6,249 nucleotides of DNA from Acidobacteriaceae bacterium (GTDB lineage: Bacteria > Acidobacteriota > Terriglobia > Terriglobales > Acidobacteriaceae), in NCBI GenBank assembly GCA_003140655.1, contig PLKR01000243.1, forward strand, positions 3,087 through 9,335. Reading direction: 5' to 3'. Position numbers and translations under genes: made by a program. Below are positions 1 to 6,249 of the stretch, in pieces (the first letter of the stretch is position 1; every line of letters begins with the position of its first letter). The notes below the pieces were generated by a model that saw nothing but the letters and a program-made list of their open reading frames with translations, was not told the DNA's origin and made no database searches.

Positions 1-102
1 GGGGAGATTCGGGTGCGTATCGGCCGGCCGGTGAACTTTGCGGCTGGCGGCGACCCCGGTCAAATCGCGCGGGAGCTTCAGCGCGCCGTGGAGGCCTTGT
101 AG
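1..102 (+). CDS. C-terminal fragment, probable PlsC-like acyltransferase (partial)
   Basis: The frame is open from the first base of the window and ends at a TAG at 100-102, giving 34 residues; the start lies outside the window. The fragment reads GEIRVRIGRPVNF, then a short Gly/Asp loop, then an amphipathic helix (IARELQRAVEAL). A 'V.IG.P' strand followed by a loop and a final helix is how many 1-acyl-sn-glycerol-3-phosphate acyltransferases (PlsC family, phospholipid synthesis at the inner membrane) end. The catalytic HX4D and the other family motifs would lie upstream and cannot be seen, so the assignment rests on a short tail only. The gene converges on the large BNR gene with a 41-base gap (103-143), in which I see no clear hairpin plus T-run terminator. 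Another acyltransferase-like or unrelated protein remains possible. Confidence 0.5.
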   Translation, partial: GEIRVRIGRPVNFAAGGDPGQIARELQRAVEAL

Positions 103-143
103 AACGCGGCAAGATCGCCTGCACGATTGGGGAGGGCCCACCT

Positions 144-3100
144 CTACTCTTCATCCAGGCCAGAATCTTCCTGGTGCGGGTCCGATTCGATATGCACTTC
201 CGGCAAGTTCGCAGCCCGGAGTTCGCGATTGAGCGCGGGAAGATCGGAAGTCGTAAGCGCATCCCAACGCTTCATTACGTCCAAGGCGTCGTGTTCGGCG
301 GTGGCGACGCCTTCAGACTGCGTTGCGGTTGGTTCGGCATCGGCCTGCCAGACCTGGCCATATAAGACGCTGACTTGCCTGTTCACCCGCGCGAGAGTGA
401 TTTCGTCGGCTGGAGGTGCAGCGAAACCGGCTGGCGCCCCAAGAACTGCTGCGAGTTTAGTCTGGAAAGCCTGGATGGAATCGCGTGCCGTGCCCGTGGC
501 TTGCTGGGTCAGCTTTTGCAGCGGCTCGCGAATCAATCCAGCTTGCATTACCGCCTTGGAGGTCTGGCTCACGAGCGATGTGAGGCGCACTTCAAGTTGG
601 AATTTCTTCTCGAGGCTGGCTGCCGAGATCGGCACGCGGGGGTCCATCTTCACCGTGAAGGGCGCTGTATAACTCTTTCCGTTAGCGGTGAGCCGTGCGG
701 TATAGGTGCCGGGCAAAGCGGTGGGACCGAGGGGGTAACGGGGTGTATCTCCGGGAATTGCTGAGATGGGATATTCGTGGCGGGAGGAATCGGGCGCGGG
801 ATAATGCAGATCCCAAACCCAGCGGTGCATGCCGGCATCGGATGGCAGAGCGTGGAATGGGCGCAGCCAATAGAGGGGGATGAGTTGTTTCTTGAGATCT
901 GCTTCGGTGACGTCGGGCTTATCGTCGCTGGAAAATCTGCGAACGAGTTGGCCGCGAGCGTCGAGGATCTCGAGAGTGATGGGAGCAGAAGCGGCGTGCG
1001 CCAGATAGTAATCAATGACCGCACCATCGGGTGGATTGGCGGCAGCGGGCTCGTCGGGCGGAAGCGGCGTGTCGGTGTAGGTATCGCGCTGCATGCGGTA
1101 GGTGGGGGCTGGAGTGAAAAGATGAGCGTCGGCGGCGGAGAACGAACCGGTTGCTTCGCGCAGCGGAGTGATGTCATCCAGAATCCAGAACGAGCGCCCG
1201 TGCGTGCCGACGATGAGGTCGTCGTCGTGAATCCAGAGATCGCGCATGGAGGTGTGCGGCAGATTCAGTTGCAGCGATTGCCAGTGGTCTCCGTCATCGA
1301 AGGAGACCCAGACTGAACTCTCCGTGCCGGCAAACAAGAGCCCTTTACGCAATGGGTCTTCGCGGACCGTGTCCACGGGACCGAAGTCGGGAAGTCCGGT
1401 CGTGATCAACGTCCAGGTCTTACCGCCATCGTGGGTGCGGTAAATGTATGGCTGCTCGTCGTTGATGCGGAATCGGCTCACGGAGACGTAGGCGGAGTCG
1501 TCATCGAAGTGCGAGGCACTGATCTGCGTGACCTTGCTCCAGGGCGTCAGTTCTCTTGGAGTGATGTCGTTCCACTTCTTGCCGCCGTCGCGAGTTTGCC
1601 AAATCAGGCCGTCGTCGGTGCCGGCCCAGAGTGTGTTGATGTTCTTGAACGAAGGCGCAAGCGCGTAGATCACTCCGCGCTGTTTGTCGGCCCCTTTGGG
1701 AATGAGACTACCCACGCTGGCTGGAACTCCGGGATTCTGACGAGTGAGATCGCCGCTGATGGTTTGCCAGGAATTTCCGCCGTCGGTGGTTTTGAAGAGC
1801 ACGTTGCTGGCGAAATAGAGGGTGTGCGGATCGAGGGGTGAGAACATCGTGGGCTCGGAGCGGTCGGTGCGGTACTTGGCGCTACGAAGCGGGATGGGAG
1901 TGATGTTCTGCACCTGGCCGGTGGACCAGTGAAACTTCGAGACCTCGCTTCTGCCGCCACCGTAGATGACGTCAGGGTCGAGTGGATCCGGTGCCACATA
2001 GCCATACTCGATCGCACCGATGGGGTGCCATTCGCGGAAGGTGATGGCGCCATCGTTGCCGCGGCTGGAGATGCAGACCGAGCCGCTTTCCTGCTGGCCT
2101 CCGCAAACGCGATAGGGAAAAGTGGGGGTGACCGCGACGTGATAAATCTGCGCGGTGGGCTGGTTGTACCAGGAACTCCAGGTCGCCCCGCCATTGACGG
2201 TCACGAGCGCGCCCTGGTCGCTGACGAGAAGAATGATGTTTGGATCGTTGGGATTGATCCAGAGATTCTGGTAATCGTCGCCGCCCGGAGCGCCGCGGAA
2301 TCCGGACCATGTCTTCCCGCCATCTGTAGATCGCATGGTTACTGTGCTGGCGCTATAGACGACGTCTTCATTCTTGGAATCGACTCGAGGAATAGGAAGG
2401 TCTCCGCCACCTATTCGGCCGGAAGGGCGCGGATCGTCGGTTACTTTGGCCCAACTTTCGCCAGCGTCGTCGGAGCGGTAGACGGCAAGCACACCAGAGG
2501 CCGTGCCAAGCGTGGCGTAAAGACGCCGTGGATTGCTGGGAGCGATGGCAACGTAGATTTGCGAGAGATCCTTCGGCAGGCCGTTAGTCAAAGGACGCCA
2601 GGTGCCGCCGCCGTCAGCGGACTTGAACAGGCCGCCGCCGGTTCCGTTGACTTCGTTGTTGTCCTCCCAGGGGCCTTCACGTGCTTCCCACATGGATGCG
2701 TAAATCACTTGGGGATTGGAGGGGTCGATCTCTACGTCGGAGGCGCCGGTATTCTCATCCTTATATAGAATCTTCTGCCAGGTCCGGCCGCCGTTGAAGG
2801 ACTGGAAAAGGCCACGCTGTTCATTCGGACCGTAAGGATGGCCGAGCACGGCTGCGAAGACTCGATTGGGATCTCGAGGATCGATGGCCAGTGCGGGGAT
2901 CTGCTGACTATCGTTTAGACCGAGGTGAGCCCAGGTCTTTCCGGCGTCAGTCGATTTGTAGATTCCGTTGCCCACCGAGAGATCGGGACGATGCAGGCCT
3001 TCGCCGCTGGCGACATAAATGATATTGGGATCCGAAGGAGCTACAGCGATGGCGCCAAGCGACTGCGTGGACTCGTGGTCAAAAATGGGGTTCCAAGTGC

Positions 3101-3332
3101 GGCCATAGTCGTCCGACTTCCATACTCCGCCGTTGACCTGACCCATGTAGAAAACATTTGGCTGGCTCGGAACGCCGGCGGCGGCACGAGTGCGGCCGCC
3201 GCGAAACGGGCCGATCATGCGCCAACGCAGATCCTGATATGTATTCTCGGGAACTTGCTGCGCGGTGCTCACGATGGACAGGAAAAGCGAAACGCAGACG
3301 AACAGACGAAAAACTCCCTGGGATCTGGTCAA
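144..3332 (-). CDS. Large exported BNR/Asp-box beta-propeller protein (sortilin/Vps10-like 'glycosyl hydrolase')
   Basis: This is a 1062-residue protein. Residues 1-24 look like a Sec signal peptide: Arg near the start, a hydrophobic core LFVCVSLFLSIV, and a likely cut after STA before QQ. Eleven Asp-box motifs (S/T-x-[DN]-x-G-x-x-W) start near residues 73, 127, 178, 238, 287, 335, 378, 515, 580, 633 and 677, marking beta-propeller blades. The N-terminal block WRMIGPFRGGRT is typical of proteins annotated 'glycosyl hydrolase' or 'WD40/YVTN/BNR-like repeat' in Acidobacteria and Bacteroidetes, related to the sortilin N-terminal domain. Residues about 770-895 look beta-sandwich-like (PITLEILDARGQLVRRF; GTYTARLTANGKSYTAPF). 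Residues about 905-1040 are rich in predicted helix, and the tail is acidic. The start is a TTG: an in-frame TGA lies three codons upstream, GAGGGGG precedes it at good spacing, and any later start would lose the signal peptide. No catalytic residues can be assigned; sialidase, peptidase-like or binding roles are all open. Location is probably periplasmic or extracellular. The kinase gene lies 89 bases upstream on the same strand. Confidence 0.9.
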   Translation of the reverse strand: MTRSQGVFRLFVCVSLFLSIVSTAQQVPENTYQDLRWRMIGPFRGGRTRAAAGVPSQPNVFYMGQVNGGVWKSDDYGRTWNPIFDHESTQSLGAIAVAPSDPNIIYVASGEGLHRPDLSVGNGIYKSTDAGKTWAHLGLNDSQQIPALAIDPRDPNRVFAAVLGHPYGPNEQRGLFQSFNGGRTWQKILYKDENTGASDVEIDPSNPQVIYASMWEAREGPWEDNNEVNGTGGGLFKSADGGGTWRPLTNGLPKDLSQIYVAIAPSNPRRLYATLGTASGVLAVYRSDDAGESWAKVTDDPRPSGRIGGGDLPIPRVDSKNEDVVYSASTVTMRSTDGGKTWSGFRGAPGGDDYQNLWINPNDPNIILLVSDQGALVTVNGGATWSSWYNQPTAQIYHVAVTPTFPYRVCGGQQESGSVCISSRGNDGAITFREWHPIGAIEYGYVAPDPLDPDVIYGGGRSEVSKFHWSTGQVQNITPIPLRSAKYRTDRSEPTMFSPLDPHTLYFASNVLFKTTDGGNSWQTISGDLTRQNPGVPASVGSLIPKGADKQRGVIYALAPSFKNINTLWAGTDDGLIWQTRDGGKKWNDITPRELTPWSKVTQISASHFDDDSAYVSVSRFRINDEQPYIYRTHDGGKTWTLITTGLPDFGPVDTVREDPLRKGLLFAGTESSVWVSFDDGDHWQSLQLNLPHTSMRDLWIHDDDLIVGTHGRSFWILDDITPLREATGSFSAADAHLFTPAPTYRMQRDTYTDTPLPPDEPAAANPPDGAVIDYYLAHAASAPITLEILDARGQLVRRFSSDDKPDVTEADLKKQLIPLYWLRPFHALPSDAGMHRWVWDLHYPAPDSSRHEYPISAIPGDTPRYPLGPTALPGTYTARLTANGKSYTAPFTVKMDPRVPISAASLEKKFQLEVRLTSLVSQTSKAVMQAGLIREPLQKLTQQATGTARDSIQAFQTKLAAVLGAPAGFAAPPADEITLARVNRQVSVLYGQVWQADAEPTATQSEGVATAEHDALDVMKRWDALTTSDLPALNRELRAANLPEVHIESDPHQEDSGLDEE

Positions 3333-3421
3333 TGGGCCCCCTCAGACTCTGAACCGCAAACTACACAGAATAAACTAAAACTGCAGTGATGGCGGACGGT
3401 GGGTCGCGCGGCTTACGAGTT
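3333..3421 (-). promoter_or_regulatory. Intergenic region upstream of the BNR gene, possible weak promoter
   Basis: This 89-base gap lies between the kinase stop and the BNR start, both on the minus strand. It holds an AT-rich pocket (about 3358-3382) that stands out in GC-rich surroundings. On the minus strand a TATTCT hexamer (3367-3372) could serve as a -10 box about 34 bases before the start codon, but the hexamer 17 bases further upstream (CCGCCA) is a poor -35. I see no hairpin with a T-run after the kinase stop, so read-through from the kinase gene into the BNR gene is possible. A promoter, a two-gene operon, or both would fit. Confidence 0.25.
3337..3343 (-). promoter_or_regulatory. 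Shine-Dalgarno site supporting the TTG start of the BNR gene
   Basis: Read on the minus strand, GAGGGGG lies just before the TTG at 3332, with four bases (CCCA) between the end of the G-run and the start codon, or about seven from the GAGG core. Together with the in-frame TGA directly upstream, it fixes the TTG as the most likely start. It is a motif judgement only. Confidence 0.55.
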
Positions 3422-4330
3422 CTAACCAACCTCAGCCAAGGTTTGCTCTAAGCCGGCCGCCTTCGGGGCCGGCGTTGCTCCTGACTGACTGGCGACCCAG
3501 GCGCCGACGCGGTTGGCGTTTTCATTGATTTGCGCCAGCGATGTCCCCCGTAAGTATCCGTGCACGATGCCCGCGGTGAAAGCGTCGCCAGCGCCCACGG
3601 TATCGGCTACCTTCACCCTGAAGCCGGGATGTTCACTGCATTCGCCGGCGGATATCAGGAGGCTGCCGCCATTACCGCGGGTGACGCAAACCAGCTTCAG
3701 ATCATGCAAAGAAAGCAAACGTCGCGCCGAGTCTTCCTCGCGGTGATGCTCCAATTCGAACAATCGCATGATCCTGGGGAGTTCTTCATGGTTGAGTTTG
3801 ACGATGGTTGCGAGCTTCATCGATTCCGCGAGGACTTGCGCGGTATAGAAGCTCTGCCGGAGGTTGACGTCGAAGACCCGCACCGCGTTTCGCCCGGAAG
3901 CCAGCACAAATTTGCGAACAGTAGCACGACTGTGCTCCGAGCGTTGCGCCAGCGATCCAAAGCACACGGCATCGGCCCGATGTGCCAGCGTCTGCCATTG
4001 CGGCGTCCAATCGAGAAAGTCCCACGCGACTGACCCGGAAATTTCGAAGCGCGGCTGACCGGCACCGTCCACTTCGACCTGTACGGTTCCGGTAGGATGG
4101 TCCGTGTCTTTCTGAATGAATTCGGTGGGGAGAGCGAGTTCACCGAGGCGCCGAATGGCTGCTGCACCTAGAGCATCCTGGCCTAGCCTGCTGGCTGGAA
4201 TTCCGTTATCCCCAAGCAGGGAGGTAATGTAGGCGAAGTTGGCCGGTGCTCCGCCCAGTTGTTTCCCGGTGGGCAACAAATCCCAAAGCAATTCACCCAG
4301 ACCGACGACGATGTGTCGCTTGCTCAGCAT
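3422..4330 (-). CDS. PfkB-family carbohydrate kinase, fructokinase-like
   Basis: This is a 302-residue cytoplasmic protein of usual length for the ribokinase/PfkB family, which moves the ATP gamma-phosphate to a sugar hydroxyl. The N-terminal strand and substrate loop read GLGELLWDLLP (10-20), then GGAPANFA (26-33), a pattern close to bacterial fructokinases. Further family blocks are FDVNLRQSFY (153-162), KLNHEE (178-183), VTRGNGGS (216-223) and the signature DTVGAGDAFTAG (243-254), whose GAGD aspartate (D249) is the expected catalytic base and whose glycines form the anion hole. SQSGATPA (281-288) matches the C-terminal nucleotide-site region. No motif is missing. The ATG is preceded by purine-rich GGGGAAAG (minus strand, 4335-4342). 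The gene is divergent from the GH130 gene and lies upstream of the BNR gene on the same strand. Fructose is the best guess for substrate, but PfkB specificity cannot be read safely from motifs; another hexose or a nucleoside is possible. Confidence 0.92.
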   Translation of the reverse strand: MLSKRHIVVGLGELLWDLLPTGKQLGGAPANFAYITSLLGDNGIPASRLGQDALGAAAIRRLGELALPTEFIQKDTDHPTGTVQVEVDGAGQPRFEISGSVAWDFLDWTPQWQTLAHRADAVCFGSLAQRSEHSRATVRKFVLASGRNAVRVFDVNLRQSFYTAQVLAESMKLATIVKLNHEELPRIMRLFELEHHREEDSARRLLSLHDLKLVCVTRGNGGSLLISAGECSEHPGFRVKVADTVGAGDAFTAGIVHGYLRGTSLAQINENANRVGAWVASQSGATPAPKAAGLEQTLAEVG

Positions 4331-4477
4331 CGAACTTTCCCCGAAGCGGCGGACAGTTGCAGGAACCAGCTAACTGGCGGAGAATCGGGGGGCGGAAATC
4401 CAGATTGCGACAGTCCAGGTCGAGGCATAGGGCAGGTATCGCCACAAAATCGGCCAAGGTCAACGGTCACAATTGCC
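4331..4477. promoter_or_regulatory. Divergent intergenic region between PfkB kinase and GH130 genes
   Basis: The 147 bases between two divergently transcribed genes must hold or overlap the starts of both transcripts unless promoters lie inside the coding regions. I could not find a convincing sigma70 pair on either strand; TTGCGA at 4404-4409 is a possible plus-strand -35 but lacks a good -10 partner at 17 bases. A short inverted repeat CCAG-CTAA-CTGG (4366-4377) could be an operator half-site pair, but a repeat this short is expected by chance. The open frame of the GH130 gene continues through this region to 4259 and into the kinase gene; I treat that as fortuitous. Confidence 0.35.
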
Positions 4478-5470
4478 ATGATCCAATCTATTCATACCAA
4501 GAGCTGGATAAAGCTGCTCACGCTGCTTCTGGCACTGGCTTCACAGGATAGCGCAAGTTGGCCGTTCGGGGCATGGCACCGTGCTTCCGAGATTCCCGTG
4601 ATCTCACCGCAGGGAGAAGGATGGGAATCGGCGGGCACCTTTAACCCTGCTGTTATTCTTCGCGACGGAAAAATCGCCATGCTCTACCGGGCCCAGGACA
4701 AAGGCGGCACCTCGCGCCTGGGGTATGCCGAGAGTGCGGACGGGATCCACTTTACGCGACGGAAGGAGCCCGTTCTTTCGCCCGAAGAGGACTACGAAAG
4801 AGATGGAGGCGTGGAAGACCCGCGGCTGGTGCAGTTCGGCGATACATACTATCTGACCTATACGGGCTACAACAAGAAAGACGCACAACTGTGTCTCGCG
4901 ACTTCGAAAGATCTCATTCACTGGGAGCGAAGAGGAGTGATTCTTCCTGCTTATAAGGGACGCTGGAACGTTCGCTGGACGAAGTCGGGGGCGATTGTGC
5001 CAGAAAAGATTCACGGCAAATACTGGATGTACTTTCTTGGAACAACCGCGGACAACAACGACCAGATGGGGCTGGCTTCTTCGACGGATCTCTTGCATTG
5101 GACGGACGAGACCGATGCTCCAGTGTTACCCGTGCGGGCGGGAATGTTTGATTCTCGCGTGGCCGAACCGGGGCCTGCGCCGATCCTCACGCCGAAGGGG
5201 ATTGTTCTCATCTATAACGGCGCCGACAACAAACTCGTTTACCGCACTGGTCTGGCGATGTTCGACCGCAACGACCCGCGCGTAATCATCTCGCGAACGG
5301 ATGCTCCCATATTTGGTCCGGAGAAAGAATGGGAGAAAGTGGGCCAGGTCCCGAATGTGGTGTTCGTGGAAGGCATGGTGCAGCAAGGGGAGCGGTACTT
5401 GTTTTACTACGGAGGTGCAGACACTTACGTTGGCGTGGCGGAAGCGCCCGCGATTCGCCCCTCTCATTAA
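4478..5470 (+). CDS. Exported GH130-family beta-mannoside-active enzyme (probable hydrolase)
   Basis: From the ATG at 4478 the product is 330 residues. The frame is open back to 4259, but that start overlaps the kinase gene, whereas the chosen ATG gives a signal-peptide-like N-terminus (Lys, then KLLTLLLALAS, about residues 12-22). No strong Shine-Dalgarno site precedes it. GH130 features of the five-bladed propeller follow: FNPA (55-58), MLYRAQD (68-74), GGVEDPRL (110-117) with D114 matching the family's catalytic acid, YYLTYTGYN (124-132), KSGAIVPEKIHGKYWMYF (169-186), EPGPAPI (230-236), LIYNGAD (244-250), VPNVVFVEGM (291-300) and YYGGADTYVGVA (310-321). GH130 covers phosphorylases and hydrolases of beta-mannosides. 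Here the YHG histidine of phosphorylases is Asn (YNG), and the expected Lys before the PGPAPI block looks replaced by a non-basic residue. With export, this favours a hydrolase, possibly on beta-1,2-mannosides. That is inference. The stop overlaps the convergent downstream gene. Confidence 0.88.
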   Translation: MIQSIHTKSWIKLLTLLLALASQDSASWPFGAWHRASEIPVISPQGEGWESAGTFNPAVILRDGKIAMLYRAQDKGGTSRLGYAESADGIHFTRRKEPVLSPEEDYERDGGVEDPRLVQFGDTYYLTYTGYNKKDAQLCLATSKDLIHWERRGVILPAYKGRWNVRWTKSGAIVPEKIHGKYWMYFLGTTADNNDQMGLASSTDLLHWTDETDAPVLPVRAGMFDSRVAEPGPAPILTPKGIVLIYNGADNKLVYRTGLAMFDRNDPRVIISRTDAPIFGPEKEWEKVGQVPNVVFVEGMVQQGERYLFYYGGADTYVGVAEAPAIRPSH

Positions 5471-6249
5471 TGTTTCACGGACTTCGGGTTTGCCGGGAAC
5501 TGCATGGTGCGAATAATCCCCTCGCCTTCTTTCACAAAGATCTGTTGGTTCGCCTTTATATCCTTTAGCGTGTCGACTTGGCCGCTGGGCCATCGGATTT
5601 CCAGGGCATCGACCTTGTCGGCTTTTCCCAAGCCGAAGTGGATGCGCAAGTCGTTCTGCGAAATGTAGCTACCTCCGCTGCGCACTTCATCGATCTGCTG
5701 GTGAGGCTTCGCTTCTCCCGTGGGATGGGTCACGCAGGTGAGGCGCGCGCCAATGCCGCTTCGGTTGGACTTGGTGCCAATAGTGCGAACCTTGATCCAA
5801 TTGTTGCCCAGGCTGGAACTGGAGTGTAAGAGTTGAGGGAAGTCGTTGACGGTATTGACGACCACGTCGATGTTGCCGTCATTGTCGAAGTCGCCGAAGG
5901 CACAGCCGCGGCATGGAGCTGGGTCTGAGATGCCCGCCCCCGCCTGAAGAGAAACATCGGCGAAATGGCCATTGCGCAAGTTGCGGTAGAGCAGTTTGCG
6001 TTGAGCATAGCCGGCTTCTGTTTTCAGTTGCTCGACTTCGGGATAGACGTGGCCGTTGCAGATCAGGATGTCGGGCCAGCCGTCGTTGTCGAAGTCGAAG
6101 AAGCCGCAACCCCAGCCCAGAAATTGGGTGTGCGCTCCCAGGCCCGCGGTGAAAGTGGCGTCCTCGAAAGCGCCACCCCCAAGGTTGTGGTAGAGCGAAG
6201 GAGTATCGCCGGCGAAGTTGGTCTTGACGAGGTCGAGGTTACCATCGAG
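5467..6249 (-). CDS. FG-GAP/VCBS repeat protein with C-terminal ASPIC/UnbV domain, CRTAC1-like (partial)
   Basis: The minus-strand frame is open from the window edge to a TAA at 5467-5469, giving the C-terminal 260 residues; the start lies beyond 6249. The visible part contains FG-GAP/VCBS repeats with EF-like calcium loops: DGNLDLV at the very edge, DFDNDGWPDILI (visible residues 52-63) and GDFDNDGNIDVVV (119-131). Between them are the usual LYHNLGGGAFEDAT and LLYRNLRNGHFADVS strands. Residues about 165-240 are the ASPIC/UnbV domain: GGSYISQNDLRIHFGLG, then ALEIRWPSGQVDTL, then a final EGEGI. The architecture matches CRTAC1-family proteins, common in Acidobacteria and Planctomycetes, which are usually exported and thought to be adhesive or carbohydrate-associated. 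The full protein is probably several hundred residues long. An internal TTG at 5979 is not a start, because repeat sequence continues unbroken upstream of it. Confidence 0.93.
   Translation of the reverse strand, partial: LDGNLDLVKTNFAGDTPSLYHNLGGGAFEDATFTAGLGAHTQFLGWGCGFFDFDNDGWPDILICNGHVYPEVEQLKTEAGYAQRKLLYRNLRNGHFADVSLQAGAGISDPAPCRGCAFGDFDNDGNIDVVVNTVNDFPQLLHSSSSLGNNWIKVRTIGTKSNRSGIGARLTCVTHPTGEAKPHQQIDEVRSGGSYISQNDLRIHFGLGKADKVDALEIRWPSGQVDTLKDIKANQQIFVKEGEGIIRTMQFPANPKSVKH

Noticed and set aside
21..30. CGGCCGGCCG palindrome near the left edge
   Set aside because: It lies within the acyltransferase-like coding frame (Gly-Arg-Pro-Val codons) and is readily explained by GC-rich codon use.
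103..143. Possible bidirectional terminator between the two convergent genes at the left end
   Set aside because: The 41 bases contain a GGGCCC palindrome but no longer stem and no T-run on either strand.
127..672. A 181-residue plus-strand open frame overlapping the 3' end of the BNR gene
   Set aside because: It is antisense to the C-terminal region of the BNR protein, with low-complexity Ser/Ala-rich translation and no family resemblance. It is a shadow frame.
1929..2768. A 279-residue plus-strand open frame inside the BNR gene
   Set aside because: It lies wholly antisense to a well-supported gene with eleven Asp-boxes. Its translation shows no recognisable domain, and high-GC coding DNA often leaves long open frames on the opposite strand.
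4259..4477. A 73-residue N-terminal extension of the GH130 protein
   Set aside because: It would overlap the divergent kinase gene by 72 bases, its sequence looks non-coding (many Gly/Arg/Pro, no motif), and it would bury the signal peptide that follows the ATG at 4478.
1..6249. Mobile element, CRISPR array, toxin-antitoxin pair, RNA gene or defence system
   Set aside because: I saw no regularly spaced direct repeats, transposase or integrase motifs, tRNA-like cloverleaf, or small linked gene pair. Gene content and base composition look uniform across the window.

Overview
The window looks like ordinary chromosomal sequence from a GC-rich heterotrophic bacterium. I favour an Acidobacteriota (Terriglobia-type) soil organism. 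The reasons are the very large secreted BNR/Asp-box protein, the FG-GAP plus ASPIC/UnbV protein, the secreted GH130 enzyme, and the dense gene packing in high-GC DNA. This assignment rests on recognised family flavour, not on a search.

Layout from left to right. Bases 1-102 (+) are the last 34 codons of a gene that resembles the C-terminus of a PlsC-type acyltransferase. A 41-base convergent gap follows. Bases 144-3332 (-) encode a 1062-residue exported beta-propeller protein with eleven Asp-box motifs, starting at a TTG codon. An 89-base gap separates it from an upstream gene on the same strand, 3422-4330 (-), a PfkB-family sugar kinase that is fructokinase-like. A 147-base divergent intergenic region then separates the kinase from 4478-5470 (+), an exported GH130-family mannoside-active enzyme. 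That gene runs tail to tail into 5467-6249 (-), the C-terminal 260 residues of a calcium-binding FG-GAP/VCBS protein with an ASPIC/UnbV domain (CRTAC1-like). The two stop codons share the 4-base palindrome TTAA.

How the genes may work together (inference). The divergent GH130 enzyme and PfkB kinase could form a small sugar-use module: outside the cytoplasm a mannoside is cut, and inside a released or derived hexose is phosphorylated. The BNR protein and the CRTAC1-like protein are both probably exported and are common in Acidobacteria, but nothing here fixes their substrates. I found no tRNA, rRNA, CRISPR array, insertion sequence, integrase or phage gene, and no convincing previously undescribed system. 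The main points of interest are the residues suggesting GH130 hydrolysis rather than phosphorolysis, the layout of the large propeller protein, and the TTAA stop overlap.
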